DNA of 13,055 nt. It comes from an uncultured Christensenellaceae bacterium (GTDB lineage Bacteria > Bacillota > Clostridia > Christensenellales > Borkfalkiaceae). The stretch spans positions 1 to 13,055 of the forward strand of contig CAJUKJ010000005.1 of assembly GCA_910587365.1 (NCBI GenBank), read 5' to 3'. The notes under the pieces were generated by a model that had not been told where the DNA came from, ran no database searches, and was given only the letters and a program-made list of their open reading frames with translations. This document shows, in pieces, positions 8,701-13,055 of this stretch (positions are counted from its first letter, which is position 1; every line of letters starts with the position of its first letter). The translations under genes and the position numbers were made by a program.

Positions 8701-8908
8701 CATCCTTTTTGACGAATTTCGATTTGAAATATTCGCTGTCACTGTCATCGTCCTTGTCAAGCTTTACCTCGTAAGGATTAATGCCCAGATAGTTGTTTAT
8801 CCAGCCTTCGCTCTGCATCATTATCGGCTGAGCTGCCATTAATACTATAAACAGCAGAATTAAAAATACGCTGATTAAAACCCAAACAGACCTTTTGAAA
8901 ACTTTCAT
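5765..8908 (-). CDS. Membrane-anchored GH3-family glycosidase with swapped domain order
   Basis: The 1047-residue product is a beta-glucosidase/beta-xylosidase-type enzyme with the usual GH3 halves exchanged. Residues ~8-29 are a membrane anchor (WVLISVFLILLFIVLMAAQ). The GH3_C alpha/beta domain comes first (~98-455): ATEGAVLLWNN (105-115), GGGSGRV, YSEGIYVGYRYYE (396-408), PFGYGLSYTSFEY (443-455). An Fn3-like domain follows (~460-570), then a linker (~575-700). The GH3_N TIM barrel comes last (~703-960): SADGPQGVK (745-753), GRNWEYMSEDPFLSG (817-831), KHFALNDSERNR (851-862), and GFIGVCETDA with D930 as the expected nucleophile. Residues ~1016-1042 are a second membrane helix ending in RKKER. 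Both ends are probably cytoplasmic, with the catalytic body outside. GGAGG lies 6 nt before the start; the ATG overlaps the stop of the small membrane protein by 4 bp. Substrate unknown. Confidence 0.92.
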   Translation of the reverse strand: MKVFKRSVWVLISVFLILLFIVLMAAQPIMMQSEGWINNYLGINPYEVKLDKDDDSDSEYFKSKFVKKDAAGNVEYITDENGYKHQAYDHEAMRKYSHKVSNRVATEGAVLLWNNTAKDGAPALPLAKDDSVGIFSTLALPAVRRDDGFYYHGGGSGRVYQTFNKSIKEAFEKENFKVNEKLWTAYSDIKASDDTYWTWGFPRGLYDESGTTNLDNDYREAWHHEIPFSELDKKINASVDLRGDTAVMIISRYNGENCDTDFYSEDSLENNYLDLYNAEVENLNRLAVLKKDGVIKKVIVLLNTGTAMAMKNLTKFDIDACMWIGYGGDNCFDSMAQLLSGKVNPCGRLADTYAYDVTSAPAMENFGDMTFTEYAGVPEAPNNRGYRPHNTKFLVYSEGIYVGYRYYETRYEDTVMNKGNATSPKGVKMGESQWNYSSEVAYPFGYGLSYTSFEYSGFDVKKSGDEYEVSVKVTNTGKAAGREVVQIYLQKPYTQYDVENRIEKSSVELVGFAKTGLIDIGGEETVTVTVAAEEFKCYDAYNKGTYILEKGDYYIAVGYDAHDALNNILAEKGYSVSNGMDADGNRALCEKVHVSRDDFNKYAKSSYTGEEIKNQFNDADATLYSETKNQGVKYLTRSDWNATYPTPAVLTCNTAQMVSDMQYGGKTVVGGKLTVDYGGTVPQYGTVTSEYGKLTLAMLIGLDYDNPLWEDLLNQLTFEEQCTLITYGSMAIAGAPSVAAPGYKSADGPQGVKVGNTNLPEDGYRQKAFASSMLLAATFDLPLAREYGEAFGYEMLHVGVTGIYGTGVNLHRTAHSGRNWEYMSEDPFLSGKIYAMESLGLTGTGAVMFTKHFALNDSERNRYGVTTWASEQTIRELYLKAFEIGITEGKTNGLMSSFNRLGTTWTGAHRGLLTEVLRNEWGFIGVCETDASVSQHMFMPDPLVAGIIAGQDVWMDGGPEAFDADALTRWADNPTVCNAMREAAKRNLYVMANSSAMNGIGRGAEIIYHTPWWQNAMLAGQIVTGILAGISVAMAVASFVLARKKER

Positions 8909-9183
8909 ACCGTTCCTCCCCCGTCTTTACCAAGCTTACCCGTCGCACGAAGTATCCATAATACCAGCGAACCCGCAAAACCCGACGCCGCAATAACGTC
9001 GATAACGAACAGCAGAACCCTGTACCATTCCTCGAACAGAGTAACCGACTCCGACGTCTGCGCAGCCACGCCGCTGTCAACCATATAAGTTACGACCAAA
9101 GCAAGCGTACAAAAGAATATGACTATGGCGAGGCTTCCCGCAAAAATCCCCCAAGGGAGTTTTTGCAATTTTTCTTTGTTCAT
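8905..9183 (-). CDS. Small two-helix membrane protein, unknown function
   Basis: The 92-residue product has two hydrophobic helices, ~11-33 (WGIFAGSLAIVIFFCTLALV) and ~55-78 (RVLLFVIDVIAASGFAGSLV), joined by a polar loop of about 20 residues that includes SESVTLFEEW. The N-terminus (MNKEKLQKLP) and the tail (RATGKLGKDGGGTV) are polar and basic, so both ends are probably cytoplasmic. I do not recognise the family. AGGAG lies 8 nt before the ATG. Its stop overlaps the GH3 start (ATGA), and the GH3 ribosome binding site lies inside it. This tight coupling suggests a partner for the doubly anchored GH3, for example in insertion, stability or localisation; that is inference. Confidence 0.78.
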   Translation of the reverse strand: MNKEKLQKLPWGIFAGSLAIVIFFCTLALVVTYMVDSGVAAQTSESVTLFEEWYRVLLFVIDVIAASGFAGSLVLWILRATGKLGKDGGGTV

Positions 9184-9215
9184 TGATTTTCTCCTGATTT
9201 TTTTTGTGTGGTTTT

Positions 9216-9284
9216 GTCCGCTTCGCCGCGCGGACGTACGGTTATTTTTAACCTCCCTTTTAATTAATACAAGGCTTGCGCCTT
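9216..9284 (-). promoter_or_regulatory. Structured 5' leader of the GH3 operon with three small hairpins
   Basis: Between the promoter and the first gene lie three inverted repeats: AAGGC/GCCTT (9271-9284, 4-nt loop), GGTTA/TAACC (9240-9253, 4-nt loop), and GTCCGC/GCGGAC (9216-9235, 8-nt loop). A GGGAGG on the minus strand (around 9254-9259) has no start codon after it. No known riboswitch class is apparent and no terminator T-tract is present. Confidence 0.35.
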
Positions 9285-9293
9285 TGCGAAAAA

Positions 9294-9322
9294 AGAATAA
9301 CCGCGGCTTTGGAGAAAGTCAA
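9294..9322 (-). promoter_or_regulatory. Promoter of the small membrane protein / GH3 operon
   Basis: TTGACT at 9322..9317 and TATTCT at 9299..9294 are separated by exactly 17 nt on the minus strand. Five of six and four of six positions match the sigma-A consensus. The -35 begins 18 nt after the histidine kinase stop and no terminator lies between, so kinase-operon transcripts may also read through. Predicted leader length is about 100 nt. Confidence 0.6.
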
Positions 9323-9339
9323 TAGGCAATGAACGAACT

Positions 9340-10695
9340 TCAAACTGAGGCGCACGAACTCGGGTTTCCGGACGGAACGGGCAGCAAAACATTGACGGTA
9401 AATATTTCCTCGCTGAAATCGAAAACGGCGTTGCCGCCGTATTTTTCGGCTACGGCGCGTATACTCTTCAACCCAAATCCGTGGTTGCGCCCATCTTCTT
9501 TTATGGTACGCGGCAAACCGTCGCGGCCGAGGCTTATTTCCCCCTCATAACGGTTTTCCGCCATAATCGAAATTACGCCAGACTGGCTTCGGACGTGCAG
9601 ACTTATTCCCCGTTTATTCACATCGCCGATGCGCAGCACGGCAGCAACGGCGTTATCAAGAATGTTGCCGAACAACGAATACAGATCGCCCTCGCTAACA
9701 AACCCGAGAGCGGAGCAGTCCGCCATGCAGGTCAGTTGAACGCCATTGGCGTGGCAGATGAGGTTCTTTTCGGTAAGAATTATGTCAACAACCTGATTGC
9801 CCGTCTTTAAATTTGCGTCGTAAATAGACACCAGCTCGGCAATTTCGCTTTTCGTCGCTTCATCGAGAGGCGATACGGCTATCCGCTGCTTCATATCGTG
9901 ACATTTTATGTTTATTAAATCGATTTCTTCCTTGCGCATTTCATATTGCTTTTCAGAGGTAGCAAGCAGTGCAGAAACAACTTCCAGCTCCTCGTAAATG
10001 CCCTTACGCTTTATTACGCTGTTCTGTATAAAGAATACGAGAACGCAGCACAGCGTGTTGTACACGCATATTATTACGTCGTACACGAAATTATAATCTT
10101 CGTCGATATACACCGTGAAAGCATTGAGTATAATATCGACAAGCAAAATTATCGCCGAAAATATTACCAAACTCGTATTTTTAACGCGCAGGTCGCCGTT
10201 ATCCGAAATTTTTTTACCAATAAAGAAATACGAAAGCGCGTAAACCGCTATATACAAATCGACGTAACCTACAACAATTGCTATTACCATCGCGCTTGGC
10301 GAACGCCCCAGCTCTATCATTCCCGTTCCGTACATATCCCCCGCGCTTACGCTGTCAAAAGGCGACAGGATAAGCTTGAACAGTTCGTAAGCGAGATGCT
10401 GTGCCGTATATGCCGCAAGGCAACAAAAAAACACATTTTTCAGCGGAGCGGAAAAACAAACAACCGCGCCGCCGAGCGTTACCGCAAAAAGGGTTAAGAA
10501 CATAAATGAAACGTACCAGCCGTTAAACGCTTTGGGGAAAACAGGAAAAAGTGCCGTAAGCAGATAGCAGACGGCAATGCACAGCACAAGCCTTGCGGCA
10601 AAATATTTTCTTCGGGACAGCTTGTACATAAAGAGTCCCTCGGCAATAATTATTTCCGTAATGAAAATAAATTTGTATATTGCAAGCATACTCAT
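9340..10695 (-). CDS. GHKL sensor histidine kinase (AgrC/LytTR-partner type)
   Basis: The 451-residue product is a membrane sensor. About six hydrophobic segments fill residues 5-225 and form the sensing domain. A linker helix (~230-262) leads to the phospho-acceptor motif INIKCHDMKQRI with H266. The GHKL ATPase follows: N-box LFGNILDNAVAAV (341-353) and G-box HGFGLKSIRAVAEKYGG (405-421). The short H-box and the lack of a classical HisKA dimer fit the HPK10 group that pairs with LytTR regulators, often sensing peptides. No D-box is obvious. The ATG overlaps the response regulator's TGA by 4 bp, with AGGAGG 9 nt upstream; a second ATG two codons in is too far from that site. No AgrB- or AgrD-like gene is visible in the window, so the signal is unknown. 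Confidence 0.9.
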   Translation of the reverse strand: MSMLAIYKFIFITEIIIAEGLFMYKLSRRKYFAARLVLCIAVCYLLTALFPVFPKAFNGWYVSFMFLTLFAVTLGGAVVCFSAPLKNVFFCCLAAYTAQHLAYELFKLILSPFDSVSAGDMYGTGMIELGRSPSAMVIAIVVGYVDLYIAVYALSYFFIGKKISDNGDLRVKNTSLVIFSAIILLVDIILNAFTVYIDEDYNFVYDVIICVYNTLCCVLVFFIQNSVIKRKGIYEELEVVSALLATSEKQYEMRKEEIDLINIKCHDMKQRIAVSPLDEATKSEIAELVSIYDANLKTGNQVVDIILTEKNLICHANGVQLTCMADCSALGFVSEGDLYSLFGNILDNAVAAVLRIGDVNKRGISLHVRSQSGVISIMAENRYEGEISLGRDGLPRTIKEDGRNHGFGLKSIRAVAEKYGGNAVFDFSEEIFTVNVLLPVPSGNPSSCASV

Positions 10696-11396
10696 ACCCC
10701 GCGCCCTCCTGCTCCGAGATATTCGTTGAACCGCTTTAAAAATTCTTTCTTCTTCGGCGAAGAAATTAAAAGCTTGTCCCCGCTGACCGTAACGTAATTA
10801 CCGCTTACTTCTGTAATGCATGCAAGATTTACGAGATAACACCTGTTGCACAACGCGAACGGCAACCCCTCCAACGCTTCCAACGCGCTTTTTAAAGTTC
10901 CGCTGCCGACAATGTTTTCAGTAAACGTATGGTATGTCAACTGATGCTTCATTACCTCAATGTATACAAGCTTTTTAGCATCGATCAGCCTTTTACCTTG
11001 ACGCGTTGCGACCCATATTTCCTTGCCCCTGCGCATATTCACGGCGTTGAGAGCCCGCCTGAGCTTCATTGCGAAGTTGTGATACGACACGGGCTTGACT
11101 ATAAAATCAAACGCGCCCACCTCGTACCCGCCGACAGCAAACTGGGCAAGATTAGTAACAAATATAACGATGCCCTCGCCGCCTGCATTACGGTATGCAC
11201 GAACGGCTTCCATTCCGTTCAGGTCAGGCAAATCTATATCCATAAAAATGACATCATACGACTGCGGATTATTTTCAAGAAACCGCTCGGCACTCTGCTC
11301 TATATCTATTCCGCTTTCGCCCGTGTACGATTTAATAAAGGCAGCCAGCCCGCTCGCCATTTCCGGGTCATCTTCAACAATACAGAAATTAATCAT
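10692..11396 (-). CDS. LytTR-family response regulator (AgrA/LytR/AlgR type)
   Basis: The product (234 residues from the chosen start) has a receiver domain at ~1-120: acidic pocket E8-D9-D10 in CIVEDDPE, phospho-acceptor D53 in FMDIDLPDLNG, T81 in VTN, and K101 in VKPVSY. A LytTR DNA-binding domain covers ~128-228 (VYIEVMKHQLTYHT ... FALCNRCYLVNLACITEV). It should be phosphorylated by the adjoining kinase and bind paired direct repeats. I chose the ATG at 11396 because GGAGG is 6 nt before it; the in-frame GTG at 11399 is only 3 nt from that site. The gene overlaps the kinase by 4 bp. A 13-nt direct repeat with a 21-bp period lies upstream and suggests autoregulation. Confidence 0.92.
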   Translation of the reverse strand: MINFCIVEDDPEMASGLAAFIKSYTGESGIDIEQSAERFLENNPQSYDVIFMDIDLPDLNGMEAVRAYRNAGGEGIVIFVTNLAQFAVGGYEVGAFDFIVKPVSYHNFAMKLRRALNAVNMRRGKEIWVATRQGKRLIDAKKLVYIEVMKHQLTYHTFTENIVGSGTLKSALEALEGLPFALCNRCYLVNLACITEVSGNYVTVSGDKLLISSPKKKEFLKRFNEYLGAGGRGV

Positions 11397-11413
11397 CACA
11401 ATCCTCCACCCTC

Positions 11414-11442
11414 ATTTTCCACCCCAAAAGCCAATCTGTCAA
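11414..11442 (-). promoter_or_regulatory. Candidate promoter of the two-component operon
   Basis: TTGACA at 11442..11437 and GAAAAT at 11419..11414 are 17 nt apart on the minus strand, giving a very short leader that just holds the GGAGG site. A second TTGACA lies at 11456..11451, but I see no -10 at proper distance from it. The weak -10 fits an activator-dependent promoter. Confidence 0.45.
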
Positions 11443-11456
11443 TATTATTATGTCAA

Positions 11457-11490
11457 AAACGCATAAATTGCCTTCTGAAACGCACAAATT
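11457..11490 (-). promoter_or_regulatory. Paired direct repeats, probable LytTR binding site
   Basis: The plus strand reads AAACGCATAAATT at 11457-11469 and AAACGCACAAATT at 11478-11490. These are 13-mers with one mismatch, repeating every 21 bp (two helical turns). LytTR regulators such as AgrA bind roughly 9-bp direct repeats spaced by 12-13 bp, with a GTT core; the minus strand here has GCGTTT in both copies. The site sits just upstream of the candidate -35. Confidence 0.55.
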
Positions 11491-11494
11491 ATTC

Positions 11495-11532
11495 CATTAA
11501 AACGCCCACGAGCCTTATGGCTCGTGGGCGTT
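11495..11532 (-). terminator. Rho-independent terminator of the tRNA-Arg gene
   Basis: AACGCCCACGAGCC (11501-11514) and GGCTCGTGGGCGTT (11519-11532) form a perfect 14-bp stem with a 4-nt loop, followed on the minus strand by TTTTAAT. The stem begins at the last base of the tRNA CCA end. Confidence 0.88.
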
Positions 11533-11609
11533 GGTGCGTCTGCCGAGAATCGAACTCGGAAACCTTTCGCGTCGGAGGCGAACGTTCTATCCAATTGAAC
11601 TACAGGCGC
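11532..11609 (-). tRNA. tRNA-Arg, anticodon CCG
   Basis: The minus strand folds as a cloverleaf. The acceptor arms are GCGCCTG and CAGACGC, followed by A and an encoded CCA. The D-arm is GTTC/GAAC with GG in the loop. The anticodon stem TTCGC/GCGAA encloses CTCCGAC, giving anticodon CCG (codon CGG, arginine). The T-arm is CCGAG-TTCGATT-CTCGG. The fourth acceptor pair is C4 against A69, a mismatch; all others pair. A terminator follows immediately. Confidence 0.93.
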
Positions 11610-11712
11610 AAAAATATTAAATTAAGAAAATAAACAATATAAAAATTACGGCTTAAAACAGTAAGCATTTAAAAGACATATTTATAAAAGCTTGTTCTTT
11701 TGCAAACCGATA
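11610..11712 (-). other. AT-rich spacer between DUF4250 and tRNA-Arg
   Basis: No gene is visible. On the minus strand, TATATT at 11641..11636 lies about 27 nt before the mature tRNA 5' end and could be its -10, but no good -35 is present. A 5-bp inverted repeat GCTTA/TAAGC (11651-11666) lies upstream. I see no convincing terminator for DUF4250, so the tRNA may partly be read from that gene. Confidence 0.3.
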
Positions 11713-11889
11713 TTATCTGAAAGAATTTTGCTTTTCGTCGTAGACGTAACCGAGCGACAAAAGACGGGCGCGCACTTCATCTTCGTTTAAACCTTCCTCT
11801 TCGCAAAGGTTTGCAAAAGAAGAATATTCGTCGCGCAGCTTGGTATTTACAACAGATAGCAAAATAAAATCGTCCGTGGGGAGTTGCAT
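11713..11889 (-). CDS. DUF4250 family protein, leaderless start predicted
   Basis: The 58-residue product starts MQLPTDDFILLSVVNTKLRD and ends near LLSLGYVYDEKQNSF. This matches the compact pattern I know for DUF4250 (LPxDPxxLLSxVNTKLRD ... LxxxGYxYD), a small, apparently cytoplasmic, helical protein of unknown function common in Clostridia. An in-frame GTG at 11895 would add two residues. I prefer the ATG at 11889 because it matches the usual family N-terminus and lies 6 nt after a perfect TATAAT, where a transcript would begin. No Shine-Dalgarno is visible for either start. It diverges from mnmA. Confidence 0.88.
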   Translation of the reverse strand: MQLPTDDFILLSVVNTKLRDEYSSFANLCEEEGLNEDEVRARLLSLGYVYDEKQNSFR

Positions 11890-11895
11890 AAACAC

Positions 11896-11923
11896 ATTAT
11901 ATCATAAAAATTTTTAATTGCAA
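11896..11923 (-). promoter_or_regulatory. DUF4250 promoter abutting the start codon
   Basis: On the minus strand, TTGCAA (11923..11918), a 16-nt spacer and a perfect TATAAT (11901..11896) are followed after 6 nt by the ATG at 11889. The expected transcription start is at or next to that ATG. The TTGCAA is palindromic and is shared with the divergent mnmA promoter. Confidence 0.7.
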
Positions 11924-11947
11924 ATTTATAATAGCCTGTGCTATAAT
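11918..11947 (+). promoter_or_regulatory. mnmA promoter abutting the start codon
   Basis: TTGCAA (11918-11923) and a perfect TATAAT (11942-11947) are 18 nt apart. The -10 is preceded by TGC, an extended -10. The mnmA ATG follows after 6 nt (11954), so the transcript is predicted to start at or beside it. No Shine-Dalgarno precedes the start. Confidence 0.7.
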
Positions 11948-11953
11948 TATTTT

Positions 11954-13027
11954 ATGGATAAAACAGTTGTAATAGGTATGAGCGGGGGCGTTGATTCATC
12001 CGTCGCCGCCCTTTTATTAAAACAACAGGGCTACAACGTAATAGGACTGTATATGCTTAACTGGGAGGAAACCGACGAGCGCGGCGCGTGCAACGCCGAC
12101 AACGACTACTCCGACGTGCAGAGGGTTTGTGCGAAGCTGGAAATTCCTTATTACAGCGTAAACTTTGCAAAGCAATACCAAGAGCGGGTATTTTCGTACT
12201 TCCTTGCCGAATACAAGGCGGGAAGAACGCCAAACCCCGACGTACTTTGCAACCGCGAAATCAAGTTCGGCCCTTTCCGCGAATACGCGCTGAGTATGGG
12301 AGCGGACTTCGTGGCAACGGGGCATTACTGCGGGATTGAACATTCCGGCGGCAGACACAGGCTTTTAAAAGCCGCCGATGAGGGCAAAGACCAAACTTAC
12401 TTTTTAAACCAGGTTCACGAAAGCCAGCTTGCGAACGTGTTATTCCCCCTTTCCGACCTGCCCAAACCCGAGGTAAGAAGGCTTGCCGAAAAATACGGGC
12501 TTGCTACCGCCGAAAAGAAGGATTCCACGGGCATATGCTTTATCGGCGAACGCAACTTCCGCAAATTCCTGCAAGGATATATGCCGTCGAAACCGGGCAA
12601 GATAGTCAGTTTAGACGGCGAAACTGTCGGCGAACATATCGGACTTATGTATTACACGATAGGACAGCGCAAGGGGCTTGACCTTGGCGGCAGACACGGC
12701 GAAGAGGGCAGATGGTTCGTCGTTAAAAAGGATTTGGATAACAACGTATTATACGTTTCGCACGGGGACGAAAGCCCGCTATACTCGCATTCCTGTTTTG
12801 TCGGCGGCTTGAACTGGATAGGATACGAACCGAGCAAAAGCTTTGAATGTACGGCGAAATTCCGTTACCGCCAAAGCGAACAGAAAGTGAAAGTGACGCT
12901 TACCGAAGACGGGGCCAAAGTGGAATTTGAGCAGCCACAACGCGCCGTTACCGATGGACAGTACGCCGTATTTTACGATGAAACCTCCTGCCTCGGCGGC
13001 GGTGTTATCGAAAAGGTACAATATTGA
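11954..13027 (+). CDS. mnmA: tRNA-specific 2-thiouridylase MnmA
   Basis: The 357-residue product makes the 2-thio group of s2U at wobble position 34 in tRNA-Lys, -Glu and -Gln, using ATP and sulfur relayed from a cysteine desulfurase. The PP-loop ATP site is GMSGGVDSSVA (8-18). The two catalytic cysteines are C99 in PDVLCNREIKFGPF and C195 in STGICFIGER. ATGHYC (121-126), GKDQTYFL (144-151) and YTIGQRKGL (234-242) are further family blocks, and the C-terminal beta-barrel ends YDETSCLGGGVIE. Length is normal for the family. I start at the ATG at 11954, which gives the usual MDKTVVIGMSGG start; the open frame extends upstream only to a TTG lying inside the -35 element. No ribosome binding site is present, and TATAAT is 6 nt away, so the mRNA is probably leaderless. 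Confidence 0.96.
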   Translation: MDKTVVIGMSGGVDSSVAALLLKQQGYNVIGLYMLNWEETDERGACNADNDYSDVQRVCAKLEIPYYSVNFAKQYQERVFSYFLAEYKAGRTPNPDVLCNREIKFGPFREYALSMGADFVATGHYCGIEHSGGRHRLLKAADEGKDQTYFLNQVHESQLANVLFPLSDLPKPEVRRLAEKYGLATAEKKDSTGICFIGERNFRKFLQGYMPSKPGKIVSLDGETVGEHIGLMYYTIGQRKGLDLGGRHGEEGRWFVVKKDLDNNVLYVSHGDESPLYSHSCFVGGLNWIGYEPSKSFECTAKFRYRQSEQKVKVTLTEDGAKVEFEQPQRAVTDGQYAVFYDETSCLGGGVIEKVQY

Positions 13028-13047
13028 TATAATGCGCCGCCGAGGCA
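12989..13047. repeat. 13-bp GC-rich inverted repeat spanning the mnmA stop
   Basis: TGCCTCGGCGGCG (12989-13001, inside mnmA) is perfectly complementary to CGCCGCCGAGGCA (13035-13047), with a 33-nt loop that contains the stop codon. No T-tract is visible before the window ends, so a terminator cannot be claimed. Confidence 0.5.
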
Positions 13048-13055
13048 ACAGGGTT

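Noticed and set aside
11397..11399. GTG start for the response regulator
   Set aside because: Only 3 nt from GGAGG; the next codon, ATG at 11396, has normal spacing.
10929..11633. 234-codon plus-strand open frame
   Set aside because: It runs antisense through the response regulator and across the tRNA gene, so it cannot be a real protein gene.
11918..11953. Upstream TTG start for mnmA, 12 codons earlier
   Set aside because: The TTG lies inside the predicted -35 element, has no ribosome binding site, and would add residues absent from the standard MnmA N-terminus.
1..13055. CRISPR array, insertion sequence, integrase or phage structural genes
   Set aside because: No regularly spaced repeats, transposase or integrase motifs, or terminal inverted repeats were seen. 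The phage link of the GT92 N-terminus remains only a resemblance.

Overview
The window looks like chromosomal DNA from an anaerobic, probably gut-associated, Clostridia-type Bacillota. That is an inference from the gene families: DUF4250, a GHKL sensor kinase with a LytTR regulator, a domain-swapped GH3, an intracellular GH43, and a very large YD-repeat protein. Strong AGGAGG-type ribosome binding sites precede most genes. I cannot name a genus. All protein genes except mnmA read on the minus strand.

Layout, following transcription from right to left. (a) 11889-13055: mnmA (plus) and a DUF4250 gene (minus) diverge from a 64-bp region. Each start codon lies exactly 6 nt past a perfect TATAAT, with no ribosome binding site. 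The two promoters appear to share one palindromic TTGCAA as their -35 element, so both mRNAs are predicted to be leaderless. (b) 11495-11609: tRNA-Arg(CCG) with encoded CCA and its own terminator. (c) 9340-11490: a LytTR response regulator and a GHKL histidine kinase overlap by 4 bp. They are preceded by a pair of 13-nt direct repeats with a 21-bp period, the geometry expected of a LytTR site, so autoregulation is likely. (d) 5656-9322: a promoter, a structured leader, a 92-residue two-helix membrane protein, and a 1047-residue GH3-family enzyme in the order GH3_C / Fn3-like / GH3_N with a membrane segment at each end. (e) 4103-5651: a cytoplasmic GH43 enzyme whose promoter is fused to the GH3 terminator and which ends in one or two terminators. 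(f) 1-3994: a leader with a 16-codon micro-ORF, a GT92-type glycosyltransferase with an unusual N-terminal extension, and the first 876 codons of a YD-repeat protein that runs off the left edge.

Working model (inference): the two-component system lies directly upstream of the saccharide genes and may regulate them. The surface GH3 would trim glycans and the cytoplasmic GH43 would hydrolyse imported xylo- or arabino-oligosaccharides. The GT92/YD-repeat pair forms a separate transcription unit. Neither protein has a signal peptide, so the glycosyltransferase may modify the YD-repeat protein in the cytoplasm, and the export route is unknown. This pair and the symmetric leaderless promoter pair are the two observations most worth pursuing.
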